A stretch of 64,000 bases of DNA, taken from assembly GCF_025370935.1 (NCBI RefSeq), contig NC_133497.1, positions 3,364,838 through 3,428,837 of the forward strand. Reading direction: 5' to 3'. Each line of letters starts with the position of its first letter. The first letter of the stretch is position 1. The DNA is from Choristoneura fumiferana. Its lineage: Eukaryota; Arthropoda; Insecta; Lepidoptera; Tortricidae. The translations under genes and the position numbers were made by a program. The notes below the pieces were generated by a model. The model was not told the origin of the DNA. It saw nothing but the letters and a program-made list of their open reading frames with translations, and did no database searches. Positions 37,601 through 47,289 of the stretch are shown here, piece after piece.

Positions 37601-40600
37601 GGGTTGTATTTTAGTAGCGAGTTTGTTGTGTACCTGGAATAGACATACACAAAACATAGAGACAGCACAAAACATAGAGACAGTACAAAACGCTTAGACA
37701 TTACAAAACAGATCAAAGGGAGCGACAGAAGCGAAAAAAAGCACCTATAGTTTATTTTTTCTTTAGTTATATAATTAATTAACATGTTAAGGATTTTCTT
37801 GTTGGAGGAGGCATGAAGTAGGAGGTTTTGAGGTTGGTTTAATGACAGTTCCTACTTCAGAAATAAAACAATAAGGGTGATTGTCATATTGACTGTAACT
37901 TAGGGACCCCTTACATCCCTGTATTTTTATTATTATTATTTTTTGTATTTTTTTCTTTTATTGTATAATAAGTTTGGAAGTATTGGGGGGAGGTCTTTGC
38001 TCAGCAGTGGACAGAATAGGCTAACAATAATAATAATAATATATTGTATAATATAGTTTTTAAGAGTCCGCAGCAAGTAGCGCTCAACTCCGCGTTGAGA
38101 TCACGCGCTAACGCTTTAAAATGTTGTTGTTTCACCTAGAGTAAGACAGGGCGCTAGAAAGAAAGCAAGAGCGCGCTAGCGGGAAGGCGGAGCTAGAGAC
38201 ATGTCACAGTAACAATATTGCAGTAAAATATCTTCATACAATGGTGAAATTATTGCAGTATCTAAGTAGAATATAACAGTAGAACATCTCCAGACCAAGA
38301 TTATAATATATACAGCGCGGGAGGGCAGCTACCGGCTAGGATATTATTTGGCGTTCCAAAAACGTAAATGTACATTACACTACACATTACGCTGTAAAAC
38401 TTTTTTACTGCCCATGGTGAGTACACAATTTTACGTCTTCACCTTGCCAGAAAGTGGGTTTTACCATACGCATAGCGGGCGGTAAAACTCACATTATGGC
38501 CAGGTGTGGCGTAATAGTACATTATGTCTTAAGGGCGGTTAATAAGAAATTACGAACGAGAGTATTAGAAGCTCAAAGTCAAAGACTGAGGACTAGGTCG
38601 ATGTTCATAATTATAGTACCGCCCGTGCGACTTACAATGTTTTCATCACATTTGCGAGTAAAATTGTATATGTGTAAAAGAAAAATATTATTGTTACAAA
38701 AATTGCCGATACCGCTGGTGCAGTTCTTGGCAGCGCCAGCTACCAGCCGCCCTCCGCCTCCCGCAGCATGTGCCTGACATGCGTGCACGAGGTCCTCCTG
38801 CTAGTCGTGCAGAACCTGCGCGCGCAGCAGTATTAGTACGCGCAACAACTCATAACGCCAAAAAAAGGCCCTTAGGTTTTATTAAGGACTGCAACCAAGT
38901 TAGCCTGCAGCTTACGACACTGTTTACGAGCAAGTGTGATGAAATAGTATATTGTACAACAAAAGCATAAAACGAGCAATTTTACCCGAGACGTTCATAT
39001 AGCCACCCGAGCCACGGCGAGGGTGGATAGAAACGTCGAGGGGAAAATGGGCTCAATGCTAGAGTTTTACACTCTGCTTTTCACTTCGCTTGCGAAGAAA
39101 TGAAATAGCAATAGTAAAAATAAATGTTCACTTATTTTGTACCTTTTATTTTTCATGCTTTACTATATTAGTTTTATTGATTTATTTTCATCGATTTGAT
39201 TGATTTTTAGGTGTAAAAAAATAAAAAAATATGTAGAAACTCTTTTGTTTGTGGTTTCACACCTTGATTGCCTTGACCTTAGACGAAGATTCTACTTTAT
39301 GCACTAGAGCATAAAAAGTTATTGTATGTTGCCTAGATGCAGCATGAACACGCACTTTACGAGCATGAGAAGTGAAATAGTCGATTGTACAACAAGAGCA
39401 TAAAACGAGCCATTTTACGACGTTTACGATTTTAAGACGTTCGTTCCGGTACGGCGAGGGTGGATAGACACGTCGAGGGAAAAATGGGTTTAATGCTCGA
39501 GTTTTACACTGCTTTTTACTTCGATTAATTCGAGGAAATAGCAACAGTGGAAACAATGGTTCACTTACTATGTTTCTTTTATTTTTCATGAATTACTATA
39601 TACATAATTCTATTTTTTATTTTATTGATTTATTTTGATTGATTTGGTTAATTTTTAGTTTTATATAAATAAATAAAAAAGTTAAAAACTTTCTGTTTGT
39701 GGCTGGTTGACACCTGATTAGCTTGGTCTTAGACAAAGATTTTATTTTATGCACTAGAGCATAAAAAGTCATTTTATGTCGCTTAATCTCAGCATAAAAA
39801 CGAACTTTACGAGCATGAGAAGTGAAAAGTATAATATCTATAGACTACAACATCAACTTGATTGGACACATTGAAGATTGGGTGTATTGAATAAAATAAA
39901 AAAAGTCATACAATATTGTGTTTTATTTTTTAATACATACAAGTATGAAAATTCGCTTATTTTTAAGAACTCTCTCGTATCGGTAACTTTCTAGGTAGAC
40001 GCGGATCTATAATTTCAGGTAGTATGCATTCCATGTAAAATTTTCTCAATTTATTTAATATGCTCTCCCAGAATCCTGTATCCTTTTCGATTTTTTCGAA
40101 TAATATGCCTTTTGGAGTCCACACCACGAAGATACAGTATCTTTTTTTTGTAATATTTAACTGACCTTGTACTTGATAAAAGTAGTTGTGATTTTGCTTC
40201 AGTTTTATTTTCTGAGGATCACTTTCGTCCAACACACAGAAAGTAATTTTTTTCTTTAAAATAGCTTCTGTTGGCGTCATATTTGCCGCCGAAGCTGGGC
40301 ATTTGATCTCCACAATTGTTTCTTCGTCTATGACTCCGTCGGGACTCGCGCCTAAATACTGGTGTTCCTCGAGGATGTATAACCCACAAGGTGATACTTG
40401 CACTCCTAGTGCAGCTTCAGTCTCTTTTAAAGCGATGGGCTCATTCTCATTGCCGTATCTAGTAGCATCGCTACCTTTAAAATTGCTATATAAGAGTGTT
40501 TTTATAATATTTTTACACGACGTGGCAGCTCTTCTCTTACATATTTGACCAAACACTGACGCAGTAAGGCGTATTTTTCGTTGTTTGATCCATTCAGGGT

Positions 40601-43600
40601 TCGTTGCCTGCCCAACGGTATCTTTTTGGATATTTTCAAGTTCTATTTTACTTTTTGAAAAGTCTGCTAAGAGTGCTTGTTTTCTTTTTTCGTAGTGCTC
40701 AACTTCCATATCTGGTTCTTTTTCGATATCACCGTAATGTTCATCGGGTCCTGCGATACGTTTTCTTCGTTTTGATTTTTTGTCTTGGCTTGATTTTCTT
40801 TTCGCCTTTTCTGCCTGCCTCTTCTCATACTTCTGCGTGTAAGTCCCCAGTTCTTCATTTTTTGTTAATACTTTACTCATGGTTGCTACAAGACTCCCGG
40901 TGTTTCTTTTTGTAGCAGCTGCGTAGCAACGGGACTCATAAGATCCACGAAGGGAGTAATTTATTCGTTTGCCTCCTATAAATTTTGCGATTAGTGCATT
41001 AAACTGCTCAACAATATTGTTTGTTTGCCCCATAAGGAGACTTTCGGCATTGTTTAAAATAGGACTTATAGCGGTGTATATGTCATACCACAAGCCACAA
41101 TCTTTCATTTGGCCTATGAAGTTTTCTTCGCCTGGTTTCGGGCCATTACAAAAATATGTTTTGCAGTTGGCATGCTCACCAAAAACGTGGCAAGGCCCGT
41201 TTCGTAGGTCTTTTTTTAATTCATTTACTTTCTCAGTAAAAGTTTTCCCTTCCATTTTCGAAGAAAAGTCTATTGCTCCTTTAATTGCCTTTCGTAGTCG
41301 CAATATGTTATCATTTAGGCATTTCCTCATGATAATAGGGACAGGTCCTTGTTTATTTTCAGTTTTTTTTGTCAAATTTCTCAATTTAGTGCAATAATTT
41401 CGTAATAAATGATTACTGCATTCTATTTTGTGTATAGCAGTGGAGTGGCCATATGGCAATGCTTCGTTTAAAGCACTCATGACACTGCTATCGCCATCAC
41501 CAATAAGTTTGGTGTATTTCAAGCCATGCATATTTATGCTGCATTTAAAACCTTCTACTACACCGTCGGCTTCCATTGCTGTGGAGCTACCAGACCAGTT
41601 TTTAAAACATTTATGTTTCTTGACCTCAATCTTTTTATTACTTGCAACAGCGCATACAGAGCAATAAGAATTCCGTATTCCTAAAAAGAGAACCTTTTTA
41701 GTTTCATACCCAATAATGCACGCTACCCCGGATAATGAATTATAATTGCTGGTACGATATGATCTTTTTCCCCACGATGCGTCCGCTACTACTGTGATGT
41801 AGGGAACGCCATCAGCGTCTACGTTTCCTTTTTCAATTGCCATTTGTTTTTCTTCGAGTCCTGCCTCAAACATGCTCTTCAAAGAGATATCTTTTAAAAC
41901 ATCCCCAAGCAACAAATTCTCTTTCCCAAATGTTTTCTCCGCTATACATGGCATATCTAAATGAGCGCAAAGCTCATCTAATTGGGAAAAGCCACTACCC
42001 GAACATACGACTGCTTGAACAACATTTTTATTAATTTTAGACTCTAGTTTTTCATTATTAAATGCTTCTTTTTTGCCACACATTTTGCATTTGAAAAGAA
42101 AAGTTGACTGGAATCCGATTCTCGACTCCTTCACAAAATCCATATCTTTAAAGCTGCAATTAAATGGACTATGATCCACAGCCTTCATTTGTTCAAATAA
42201 ATATTGAACATTGAAAATTCGTCGACCTGTCATTTTACGTACGACTTCCTCATTGCTATCATGATCAAGTTCAATTTGTAATGATGGTGTCGAGGACGGA
42301 GTACTCGGACTCAAATTTCTGAAAGGAAAAAAAAAGTTACGTTATATTTATACCATGCAAGGTTAAATCAGAGTATACGGTGAAATAAAAATATTTGATA
42401 CTGCATTATGAGGCGTACACTACTACAGAAAACTTCTAACGCCGGTGACGCTATGCAAAAAATACGTTTCGATTTTCGGTGCCATATTGTGCGCGCGACT
42501 ACATTTTTAATACAAGCTTTTTGCTGACTGTACTTGCATTTTCATCCAAACTACTTTTCCGTACCAAATGTGGAAGAAGTGGGTCAAATTCAACTCGCAA
42601 GATTTTACCTGCACATACATTCATAGGTACATACATTGCAACTATTGCAAGGTAAAAGCTTGTAAAAATAATAATAAAAACACCAACCTGCTAAAATTTT
42701 GAAATTGAGGCGGAGGATCGGTATTGTTATCACTATCAGACTGCTCACTGGCATGCTCTCCGGTGCCAAGCGTACTGCACATGTAAAAAATACATACATA
42801 GTGAAATGACGTCAGTCGCCATTAGTCAAAGTAATAACAGAGACTACCAGAGGTAATACTTCGTTCGTAATACCTTACTTATCGCCCTTAATGAACAATG
42901 GGATATTATAGTGCTATGACCTGTATAAGTGAAATAACAGAAGTGCGGTGTACATCGATCAAGATAATAAACTGAAATCATCTTTAATAGCCGTGTCAAT
43001 ATAGGTACGAGTAGGTACTAGTCTCAGTGCAGTTGCAGTCAAGAGCGAAAATAAAACTACAAGTGAAAAACGTAAGTAGCTGTGAAATAAGTTTTTGGTA
43101 AAAAAAAAAATCTGTTCAAGCTTTTTTTTTTGCTGACTGTACTTTTTGTCGACTTTACTAGCATTGTTACCTATTAAACTACATCATACGAAATTTCAAG
43201 TCGATGCCATTAACCGTTGAAGAATTCCGTCCTGCGGAGACGATCCTGGCCGGACTACCAGGATGTCAGCTACCAGATTATTGTATTGTCACGCAATTCA
43301 CATAAGTATACCAAATTTCAAGTCAATTCGACCACTGAAACTGAGTCAAATTCAACTCGCAGGATTTGAGCCTCACATACATACATACGAGTACATAGGT
43401 ACATACATTGCAAGTTAAATAAAAGATTGTAAACTAGTAAAAATAATAATAAAAACACTAACCTGCTTAAATTTAGAGGTTGAGGTGGAGGATCGGTATT
43501 GTTATCACTATCAGACTGCTCACTGGCATGCTCTCCGGTGCCAAGCGTACTGCACATGTGAAAAATACATACATGGTGAAATGACGTCAGTCGCCATTAG

Positions 43601-45791
43601 TCAAAGTAATAACAGAGACTACCAGAGGTAATACTTCGTTCGTAATACCTTACTTACCGCCCTAATACACAATGTGCTATTACAGTGCTATGACCTGTAT
43701 AAGTGAAATAACAAGTTTGTGTGGTGTACCTACGTCGTACAAAAATAATAAATAAAGGTACGAGTACGAAAATTCATTTTTAATACAAGCTTTTTTGCTG
43801 ACTGTACTTTTTGTCGACTTTACTAGCATTGTTACCCAAACTACATTTATTTTGTACCTATACCAAAACAAGTCGATAACATTGTAACAGTTGAAGAGTT
43901 CCGTCCTTCGGAGACGATTCTGGCCGGACTACCAGGATGTCAGCTACCAGATTATTGTATTGTCACGCAATTTACATAATTATGCAAAATTTCAAGTCAA
44001 TCCGACTGCTAGAAGTTGGTCGAATGCAAGATTTGATTACAGACAAATATCGGGACAGGTGAAACTAAATAAAAGCTTGTAATAGAGGACAAGGAAGAAA
44101 AATCTTACGCTACTGTCCTAGTTATAACTTACCTATTAGGATTAATGTTTTCTTTTTTATGACGAGCCGGTCCTTTTTTTTTCCTACGAGCCGATAACCA
44201 TAATCTTGTCTTCGATGATCTTTTCACTTCTGGAAACAAGAACATTAATAATTATTTTTTATGGGAGCGCCATAGTTCGCATAGGTACTCTTTTCTCTTT
44301 TCTAGTAAAACCATAATTATTTTTTGTCCAAATCATCGTTTGTCAGTATGCGAGCCGATATATGGACCCATTTTTTATAAGTACTTGGTAATATTGACTA
44401 AAATGCATCTAGGTAGGTACTTACCCTGTTTATCCATTTTTGTAACATAAAAATGCAAAGTCCATATAAGAAAGCCAAGGTCGTCGAACAGTATGTGCAC
44501 ACACACCACCAGTATCACCAAGAAATATCAAATCCGTTATCAGTCCAAGTCGTAAGTAGTTAGATCGCGTTTATGATACGAAGAGAATTCACCAAAATAA
44601 TATTACGTAACTCTCGCGCACAGCTGACGAGTCACTACTAACGAGCGACGCACGCACACGCAGGGCCAGCGTAAACCAAGGACAAAGGGCGGCGCGTACC
44701 GCCCTCCCCCGTACCGTTCCCCCGCGCTAGAGTGATTCGCTGCAGATTCGCATAAAAAATGTATAGTTTTTTTACTGATTTTCGTAGTTTCGTTCTCATT
44801 TGAAAACCACAAAATCATTTCGGAAAAATGCTTTTTCTTATGAAACTACATAGTTTAGTCGATGCCGGAAATAGGTTTTGACTTCAATCTGAACTATATT
44901 TTGGCCGTAGTATTTAACCGAACTGCACAGGGTTTTTGGCTCTTAAAATGCAAAACTTGTACTCGTTCTATTTTCTTTGTAATACCATTTCAAGAGTCAT
45001 AAACTAATTTCAGGCCTAGATATGCCTTATCTCATTGTATTTACAAAAAATCATGATGATGCTACTTGTTATTTTAAAATAAGGACGTAACTACGATTTG
45101 TATGGAGAATCAAGCTTGCTGCGGACTCTTAAGTATTTTATTTGTAATTATATTATTATGAAAAATGACTTTCTGCCAAGTTTCTTGCGGTGCATTCTTC
45201 TGGGCAATGGTCTTTCCGAAAGCGCTGGTAGTTTAAAAAATGACGTGTAAAAGTGCCCATTGCGGCCTATTTACTGAATAAATCATTTGAATTTGAATTT
45301 GACTTGTGAGTGAAAAAAGGCTTACTCGTCTTAAGAGCTACAAATGACATTAAACCTTAGGGTGGTAAACCAATTTCTTGGTTGACTATACATGGACGAA
45401 TTTTCCGGAATTCCGATAGGATACAGTTCTGCAATAAAGGCGATGTCGCAGACGTAAACTACACTATTCCAGATTGACGTAGGCCACTTTTAATTGTACG
45501 AAATTGCAAAGTTGCAGGCGAGTTAGTAAATGAAGGCCATTGATTTGTTAACGATGAAATTAAATATAATTTCACTTATTATTAGTAGGAATAACAATAA
45601 AACGATAAAAACTTACCTGTGTGAGAGCAGTATCGTCCGGAGCGGGTTTGCATCTCGGGAACGCGGGTTTCAGCCATCACCAAATCGAAAGGAGGACGTA
45701 GCAGCAAAACTCGAGGTCTGTTGAAGGGCGGGCGTCCCATGCCGCCACGGCCCGGCATGCCGCGTCCTCCTCTACCTGTACCGCGCACCAT
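28497..45791 (-). CDS. ILF2: ILF2/NF45 homologue (DZF-domain protein), complete eight-exon gene
   Basis: Exons: 45617-45791 (or the alternate copy 53671-53844), 37207-37335, 35763-35894, 34639-34794, 33772-33864, 31928-32070, 30911-31051 and 28497-28674. With the intact exon 1 they total 1,146 nt, or 381 aa; human NF45 is 390. Order: RG-rich N-terminus (residues 1-25), AFPRCKPAPDD, ALLKR, then the DZF nucleotidyltransferase-like domain with VRQVGSYKKGTM, NLRKLEPE, AIRHSRWFEEN, LEPLTPWMIDLL, GGLFLPG and ITVWDGVVV. NF45 pairs with NF90/ILF3 to bind structured RNA in the nucleus; the DZF fold is catalytically inactive in this family. The protein ends MDTDDKGA. Intron 1 (about 8.3 kb) hosts a transposase gene. 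Exon 1 in the left copy has one extra T. Confidence 0.95.
28800..28945 (+). mobile_element. RTE-type LINE C-terminal fragment
   Basis: Degenerate relative of 2,774-2,915 (GTAGGACGTCCACCAACGAG, then ATGGACGGATGACTTGG). Lies in ILF2 intron 7 close to exon 8. Confidence 0.65.
29188..30905. repeat. 58-bp satellite array in ILF2 intron 7
   Basis: The unit is a 32-bp module (GTGACGCCTACCGCAGTGT plus ATACGAGTGTGTA) followed by a 26-bp module (GTGACCCCTGCCGCAGTGT plus GTGTGTA). The 58-bp period repeats for about 1.0 kb, then becomes irregular with extra 26-bp modules. The array grades into a TG run that touches the ILF2 exon 7 donor at 30,910. A degenerate start is visible at 28,990-29,060, cut by a LINE-tail fragment at about 29,065-29,185. 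Confidence 0.97.
30911..31051 (-). CDS. ILF2: ILF2 exon 7
   Basis: Acceptor TTGTCAG and donor AC|GTGAGT. It encodes ALSLVAGGLFLPG, LADPCE and TAQT. The downstream intron begins almost immediately with a CA run and the 58-bp satellite. Confidence 0.94.
31104..31480 (+). mobile_element. tRNA-derived SINE (family 1) interrupted by a TIR element
   Basis: SINE head GAGAACCTGACTACGTAG stops at about 31,132 and resumes at about 31,301 (GGCCTAGGGTTCAATCCCC). The interruption at about 31,133-31,300 is a short element with inverted ends GGCCGCTTGTAGA and TCTACAAGCGGCC. Confidence 0.8.
31487..31882 (-). mobile_element. AATGAGGGCTATCG MITE (copy E)
   Basis: In ILF2 intron 6, its end about 45 nt from the exon 6 donor. 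Both termini are intact, with GTC on both outer sides. Confidence 0.85.
31928..32070 (-). CDS. ILF2: ILF2 exon 6
   Basis: Acceptor CATGACCAG and donor TTCAG|GTAACA. It encodes VLIRLLRDM, LEPLTPWMIDLLAHH, MNNPQRQALP and AAAF, matching the NF45 LLKDL...GFEPLTPWILDLL block. Confidence 0.95.
32141..32354. repeat. Long foldback: 92-bp arms, 30-bp loop, in ILF2 intron 5
   Basis: Arms 32,141-32,232 and 32,263-32,354 are inverted copies with about five mismatches (both contain TCTAGTGGTCTAGAACTCTG or its complement). Its near end is 71 nt from the exon 6 acceptor. The outer side merges into a repeat running to about 32,730 (ending GGGCAGTCGGGT). Confidence 0.93.
33772..33864 (-). CDS. ILF2: ILF2 exon 5
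   Basis: 31 codons, phase 0/0: VHLEYKVISSHLAAIRHSRW then FEENAHHSSIK. This is one of the most conserved NF45 segments. Acceptor GTTGCAG and donor AAG|GTGTGT. Confidence 0.95.
34639..34794 (-). CDS. ILF2: ILF2 exon 4
   Basis: 52 codons, phase 0/0, ending LHHNLRKLEPE as in NF45. The first half (VTEELNKLMAAEGVAGVACA) is longer than the human equivalent. Acceptor TTGGCAG, with a hAT-type element inserted 28 nt upstream; donor GAG|GTCAGT. Confidence 0.93.
34822..35182. mobile_element. hAT-type MITE with 8-bp target-site duplication
   Basis: Ends CATGGTTTCTCAAAG and (inverted) CAGGGTTTCTCAAAC, flanked by GTATAGAC at 34,814-34,821 and 35,183-35,190. An 8-bp duplication and these ends fit hAT. Contains an inner SINE-tail-like piece. 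Located in ILF2 intron 3. Confidence 0.9.
35338..35511. mobile_element. 174-bp MITE, TIR GTACCATCAGCC (copy 2)
   Basis: Same length and termini as 8,332-8,505. In ILF2 intron 3. Confidence 0.88.
35763..35894 (-). CDS. ILF2: ILF2 exon 3
   Basis: 44 codons, phase 0/0: QLEEVRQVGSYKKGTM then GKNIADIVVIMKTLPT and AVEGLSNK, nearly residue-for-residue with NF45. Acceptor TTTTTACAG and donor AAG|GTACAG. Confidence 0.96.
36427..36685 (-). mobile_element. tRNA-derived SINE (family 1)
   Basis: Minus-strand copy, tail at low coordinates (AATAAATAAATATC) and head complement CTAGGCCATCTGGTC at the right end. In ILF2 intron 2. Confidence 0.88.
36785..37145 (-). mobile_element. RTE-type LINE 3' end
   Basis: The minus-strand frame reads WKGPIGKRRVGRPYKRWTDD then IVESAGRDWLKKAEDRETWN, the classic RTE endonuclease-RT tail, followed by a short 3' UTR and AAT repeats. 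5'-truncated, in ILF2 intron 2. Confidence 0.85.
37207..37335 (-). CDS. ILF2: ILF2 exon 2
   Basis: 43 codons: ALLKRHTELCPTPAEQ, LSLVTKLQTVLDNLVVAPG and DFAAC. The donor is read as TGT|GTATGT so that phase 0 continues into QLEEVRQ. Acceptor TACTCCAG. Confidence 0.94.
38513..38945 (+). mobile_element. Repeat family with TTTTCATCACA ends (copy 3)
   Basis: Outer inverted module with TAAGGGCGGTTAATAAG at about 38,529-38,545. Inner module from TTTTCATCACATTTGCG (38,640) to GCAAGTGTGATGAAA (38,942). In ILF2 intron 1, left of the transposase-nuclease gene. Confidence 0.72.
38930..39835. repeat. Tandem pair of about 440-bp repeat units
   Basis: Two successive units, each with ATTGTACAACA, GGCGAGGGTGGATAGA, a TTTTATTTTTCATG stretch and TTATGCACTAGAGCATAAAA. 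A reverse-complement relative lies at 57,370-57,960. It abuts the 3' end of the transposase-nuclease gene. Confidence 0.75.
39963..42318 (-). CDS. Transposase-nuclease main exon (left copy, intact)
   Basis: Acceptor TTTCCTTTCAG, then A|AAT TTG AGT, continuing the AG left by exon 3 (Arg-Asn-Leu-Ser-Pro). One uninterrupted frame of 785 codons to TAA at 39963-39965. No ATG is needed here because the frame is entered by splicing. Minus-strand AATAAA occurs just downstream near 39,924. Confidence 0.92.
39963..44437 (-). CDS. Mutator-like transposase fused to YqaJ/lambda-exonuclease-type nuclease
   Basis: Exons join in frame: 44425-44437 (ATG, MDKQ), 44133-44229, 43463-43549 and/or 42688-42774, and 39963-42318. 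With one copy of exon 3 the product is about 850 aa. Residues 5-36 are strongly basic (RRKKKG, RHKKEN; NLS-like), then an acidic Ser/Pro linker. The Mutator-type region has GRRIFNVQYLF, a CKMC zinc pair, VVADASWGKR (D245), IGDGDSS (D340) and NNIVEQFNA (E503), a plausible DDE set. A Lys/Arg-rich hinge (about 565-588) follows. The C-terminal PD-(D/E)XK domain has GNENEP (E692), GASPDG (D726), VEIKCP (E736, K738) and YQVQGQ (Q782), all signature positions intact. It lies in sense inside ILF2 intron 1. It may be an autonomous transposon or a domesticated gene; the sequence alone does not decide. Confidence 0.85.
42688..42774 (-). CDS. Transposase-nuclease exon 3b (tandem duplicate)
   Basis: 87 nt, phase 2/2, encoding TLGTGEHASEQSDSDN then NTDPPPQFQNFS. 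Acceptor ATGTGCAG and donor CAG|GTTGGT. A near copy of exon 3a; either or both can be spliced without changing frame. Confidence 0.75.
43463..43549 (-). CDS. Transposase-nuclease exon 3a
   Basis: 87 nt, phase 2/2, encoding TLGTGEHASEQSDSDN then NTDPPPQPLNLS. Acceptor ATGTGCAG and donor CAG|GTTAGT. Joining to the main exon gives PLNLSRNLSPSTP. Confidence 0.78.
44133..44229 (-). CDS. Transposase-nuclease exon 2 (basic, NLS-like)
   Basis: 97 nt, acceptor TGTTTCCAG and donor TAG|GTAAGT. It encodes VKRSSKTRLWLSARRKKKG and PARHKKENINPN. G from exon 1 plus AA gives Glu, keeping the frame open from ATG. The basic composition suggests nuclear import or DNA binding. Confidence 0.72.
44425..44437 (-). 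CDS. Transposase-nuclease exon 1 (start codon)
   Basis: Thirteen coding bases, ATG GAT AAA CAG G, then GTAAGT. Chosen because it is the nearest ATG whose frame passes through a consensus donor into exon 2. The GC-rich stretch at 44,600-44,720 upstream could be its promoter. Confidence 0.65.
45617..45791 (-). CDS. ILF2: ILF2 exon 1, left-contig copy, one-base frameshift
   Basis: Starts MVRGTGRGGRGMPGRGG, then FNRPRVLLLRPPFDLVMAE. It reads GGGTTTCAGCC where the right-contig copy has GGGTTCAGCC. The extra T shifts the frame after MAE and destroys the conserved AFPRCKPAPDD. Donor CAG|GTAAGT. Most likely a sequencing or haplotype-collapse error, since the other copy is intact. Confidence 0.85.
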
Positions 45792-46517
45792 TATTCACAG
45801 AAACACGGAAAACAAATGAGAAATCTCAAGGATTCCCTCCACGTAACAAACGCTATACAAATCACACGATAATACTGAAAGTAACAACTTTTAGCTTTAA
45901 TTACTGTCTCTAGCACATTAACCAACGATCACTTAATCTGTTTCGAATATAATGCGTCTTCAAATGATGATAAACTTATCAGTATTTTAGTTAAAATTCA
46001 AAGTAATAGAAACAAGAGACGCGGTTTCCATTGATTGATTGCAGGTTAAGTGGAGTGTTGCATGGTAATAAACCAGACTACCTGATTTAAACAATGAATT
46101 ATTTTCAATATATACTAAAATTCTATAAAAGTATAAATAAATGTACTTAAAGTAATAAAAAACATTTTATTGTTGCAATTTCTCGTGGTGGATGAAAGAA
46201 TAATATACTACAGTATGCGGTATCTTTCGGATTTTACCCAAGACAAATGGTTTTTTACTGTGCTGGCAACAACATTTCGAAAGTGCCACCTTAAAAATAT
46301 AAAATGGCTGCGTTCATGTTTGGCGTTGCTGCGCAGTCAAATTTAATAATTAAAATTCAAACGCAGCTATTTTTGACAGTGACAGCCCAAAATTCGATTG
46401 CAAAAATGACGTGGAGTAATAGGTTATGAGTTTGTTGTCGATTAAATTAATTAATTTATAAGCTCATTAGGAAGATACGATAATTAGTGAAACTATAACA
46501 ATTTAGCATTAATCACC
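45792..46517. promoter_or_regulatory. Bidirectional ILF2/GOT1 promoter region (left copy)
   Basis: 726 bp separate the divergent start codons of ILF2 (minus) and GOT1 (plus). No repeat family recognised elsewhere in the window falls here, unlike almost all other non-coding DNA. Both genes' first exons begin here, so the interval must hold both promoters and 5' UTRs. No TATA box was assigned. Confidence 0.7.
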
Positions 46518-46542
46518 ATGATTGAGATAACAGATGTTCAAA
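46518..46542 (+). CDS. GOT1: GOT1 exon 1, left-contig copy
   Basis: ATG plus seven codons (MIEITDVQ) and one base, donor A|GTGAGT. Identical to 54569-54593. Its downstream exons exist only once, at 56.5-58.5 kb, so one of the two first exons is redundant. Confidence 0.85.
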
Positions 46543-47289
46543 GTGAGTACACATCTCTTACAAGTAACTTTAAAATATGCTCACCAACTGCTCTAATTTG
46601 TAAAAGAATTTTTACAAGTATTTGTTCATTTAATTAGTTGTATCGATATCTTATCAATTTATAGTATTCTCTGGTACTTATCGAACATAAATAACTGTTA
46701 AACCTGGTTATGAATTATCTTTATTTAGGGTATGAAACTCATTACCAGTTTGATGCTTTCTATACAAAATGTTGACTAGGTAATGTAATAATTATACCAA
46801 TCTTTTGCAATTTGTAAGCTTACTTCATGGCTAATATTATGTTGTTTGTTTGTGTTTTAATTTTCCTTTTCAATGTGCTTGATGATGTAAAAATAATAAA
46901 ATAAAAAGTTAATGTTAATAAGTAACACAGACCAAATAAATGATTGTTTTTTAAAATAACGCATGTTTTTAATTTTTGTAAATATGTATTTAAACTAAGA
47001 CCTATTTGTAATAGCATTTAAATTTCAAATTTCTGTATTCTTAACTTTTGGTAAAGATATGGAACACATTTTTTAATTTTTTGTTTGATATTGACAAAAA
47101 GACCTTAGTGAAGATTACAGATGGTCAATTCATGTTTCCTGAACTATACCTACTGTTTAGTCCGCGCGGCGACTTAAGATGGCTCAGGGAAACTGGTGGG
47201 AGTACAATCGCACACAATTTTTTTTAACAAAATAATATATCAGAAGAATTAAAGAACATAAGTAAATTTTAGGTAGATGTAATTTATAT

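Larger units (their letters stand above)
42530..44085. repeat. Internally duplicated intron block of the transposase-nuclease gene
   Basis: Segments around 42,530-42,960 and 43,310-43,720 share exon 3 and flanks. 43,130-43,320 and 43,780-44,010 are copies of a repeat also present at 58,980-59,240 (TCCTGCGGAGACGATCCT). This points to a roughly 0.77-kb tandem duplication containing exon 3. Confidence 0.7.

Noticed and set aside
40303..41667. Plus-strand frames (81, 103, 142 and 79 codons) opposite the transposase-nuclease exon
   Set aside because: Antisense shadows of the 785-codon minus-strand frame, with no own splice sites or motifs.
44603..44818. 71-codon minus-strand frame upstream of the transposase-nuclease start
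   Set aside because: No splice connection to the gene and no recognisable motif; more likely 5' UTR or promoter.
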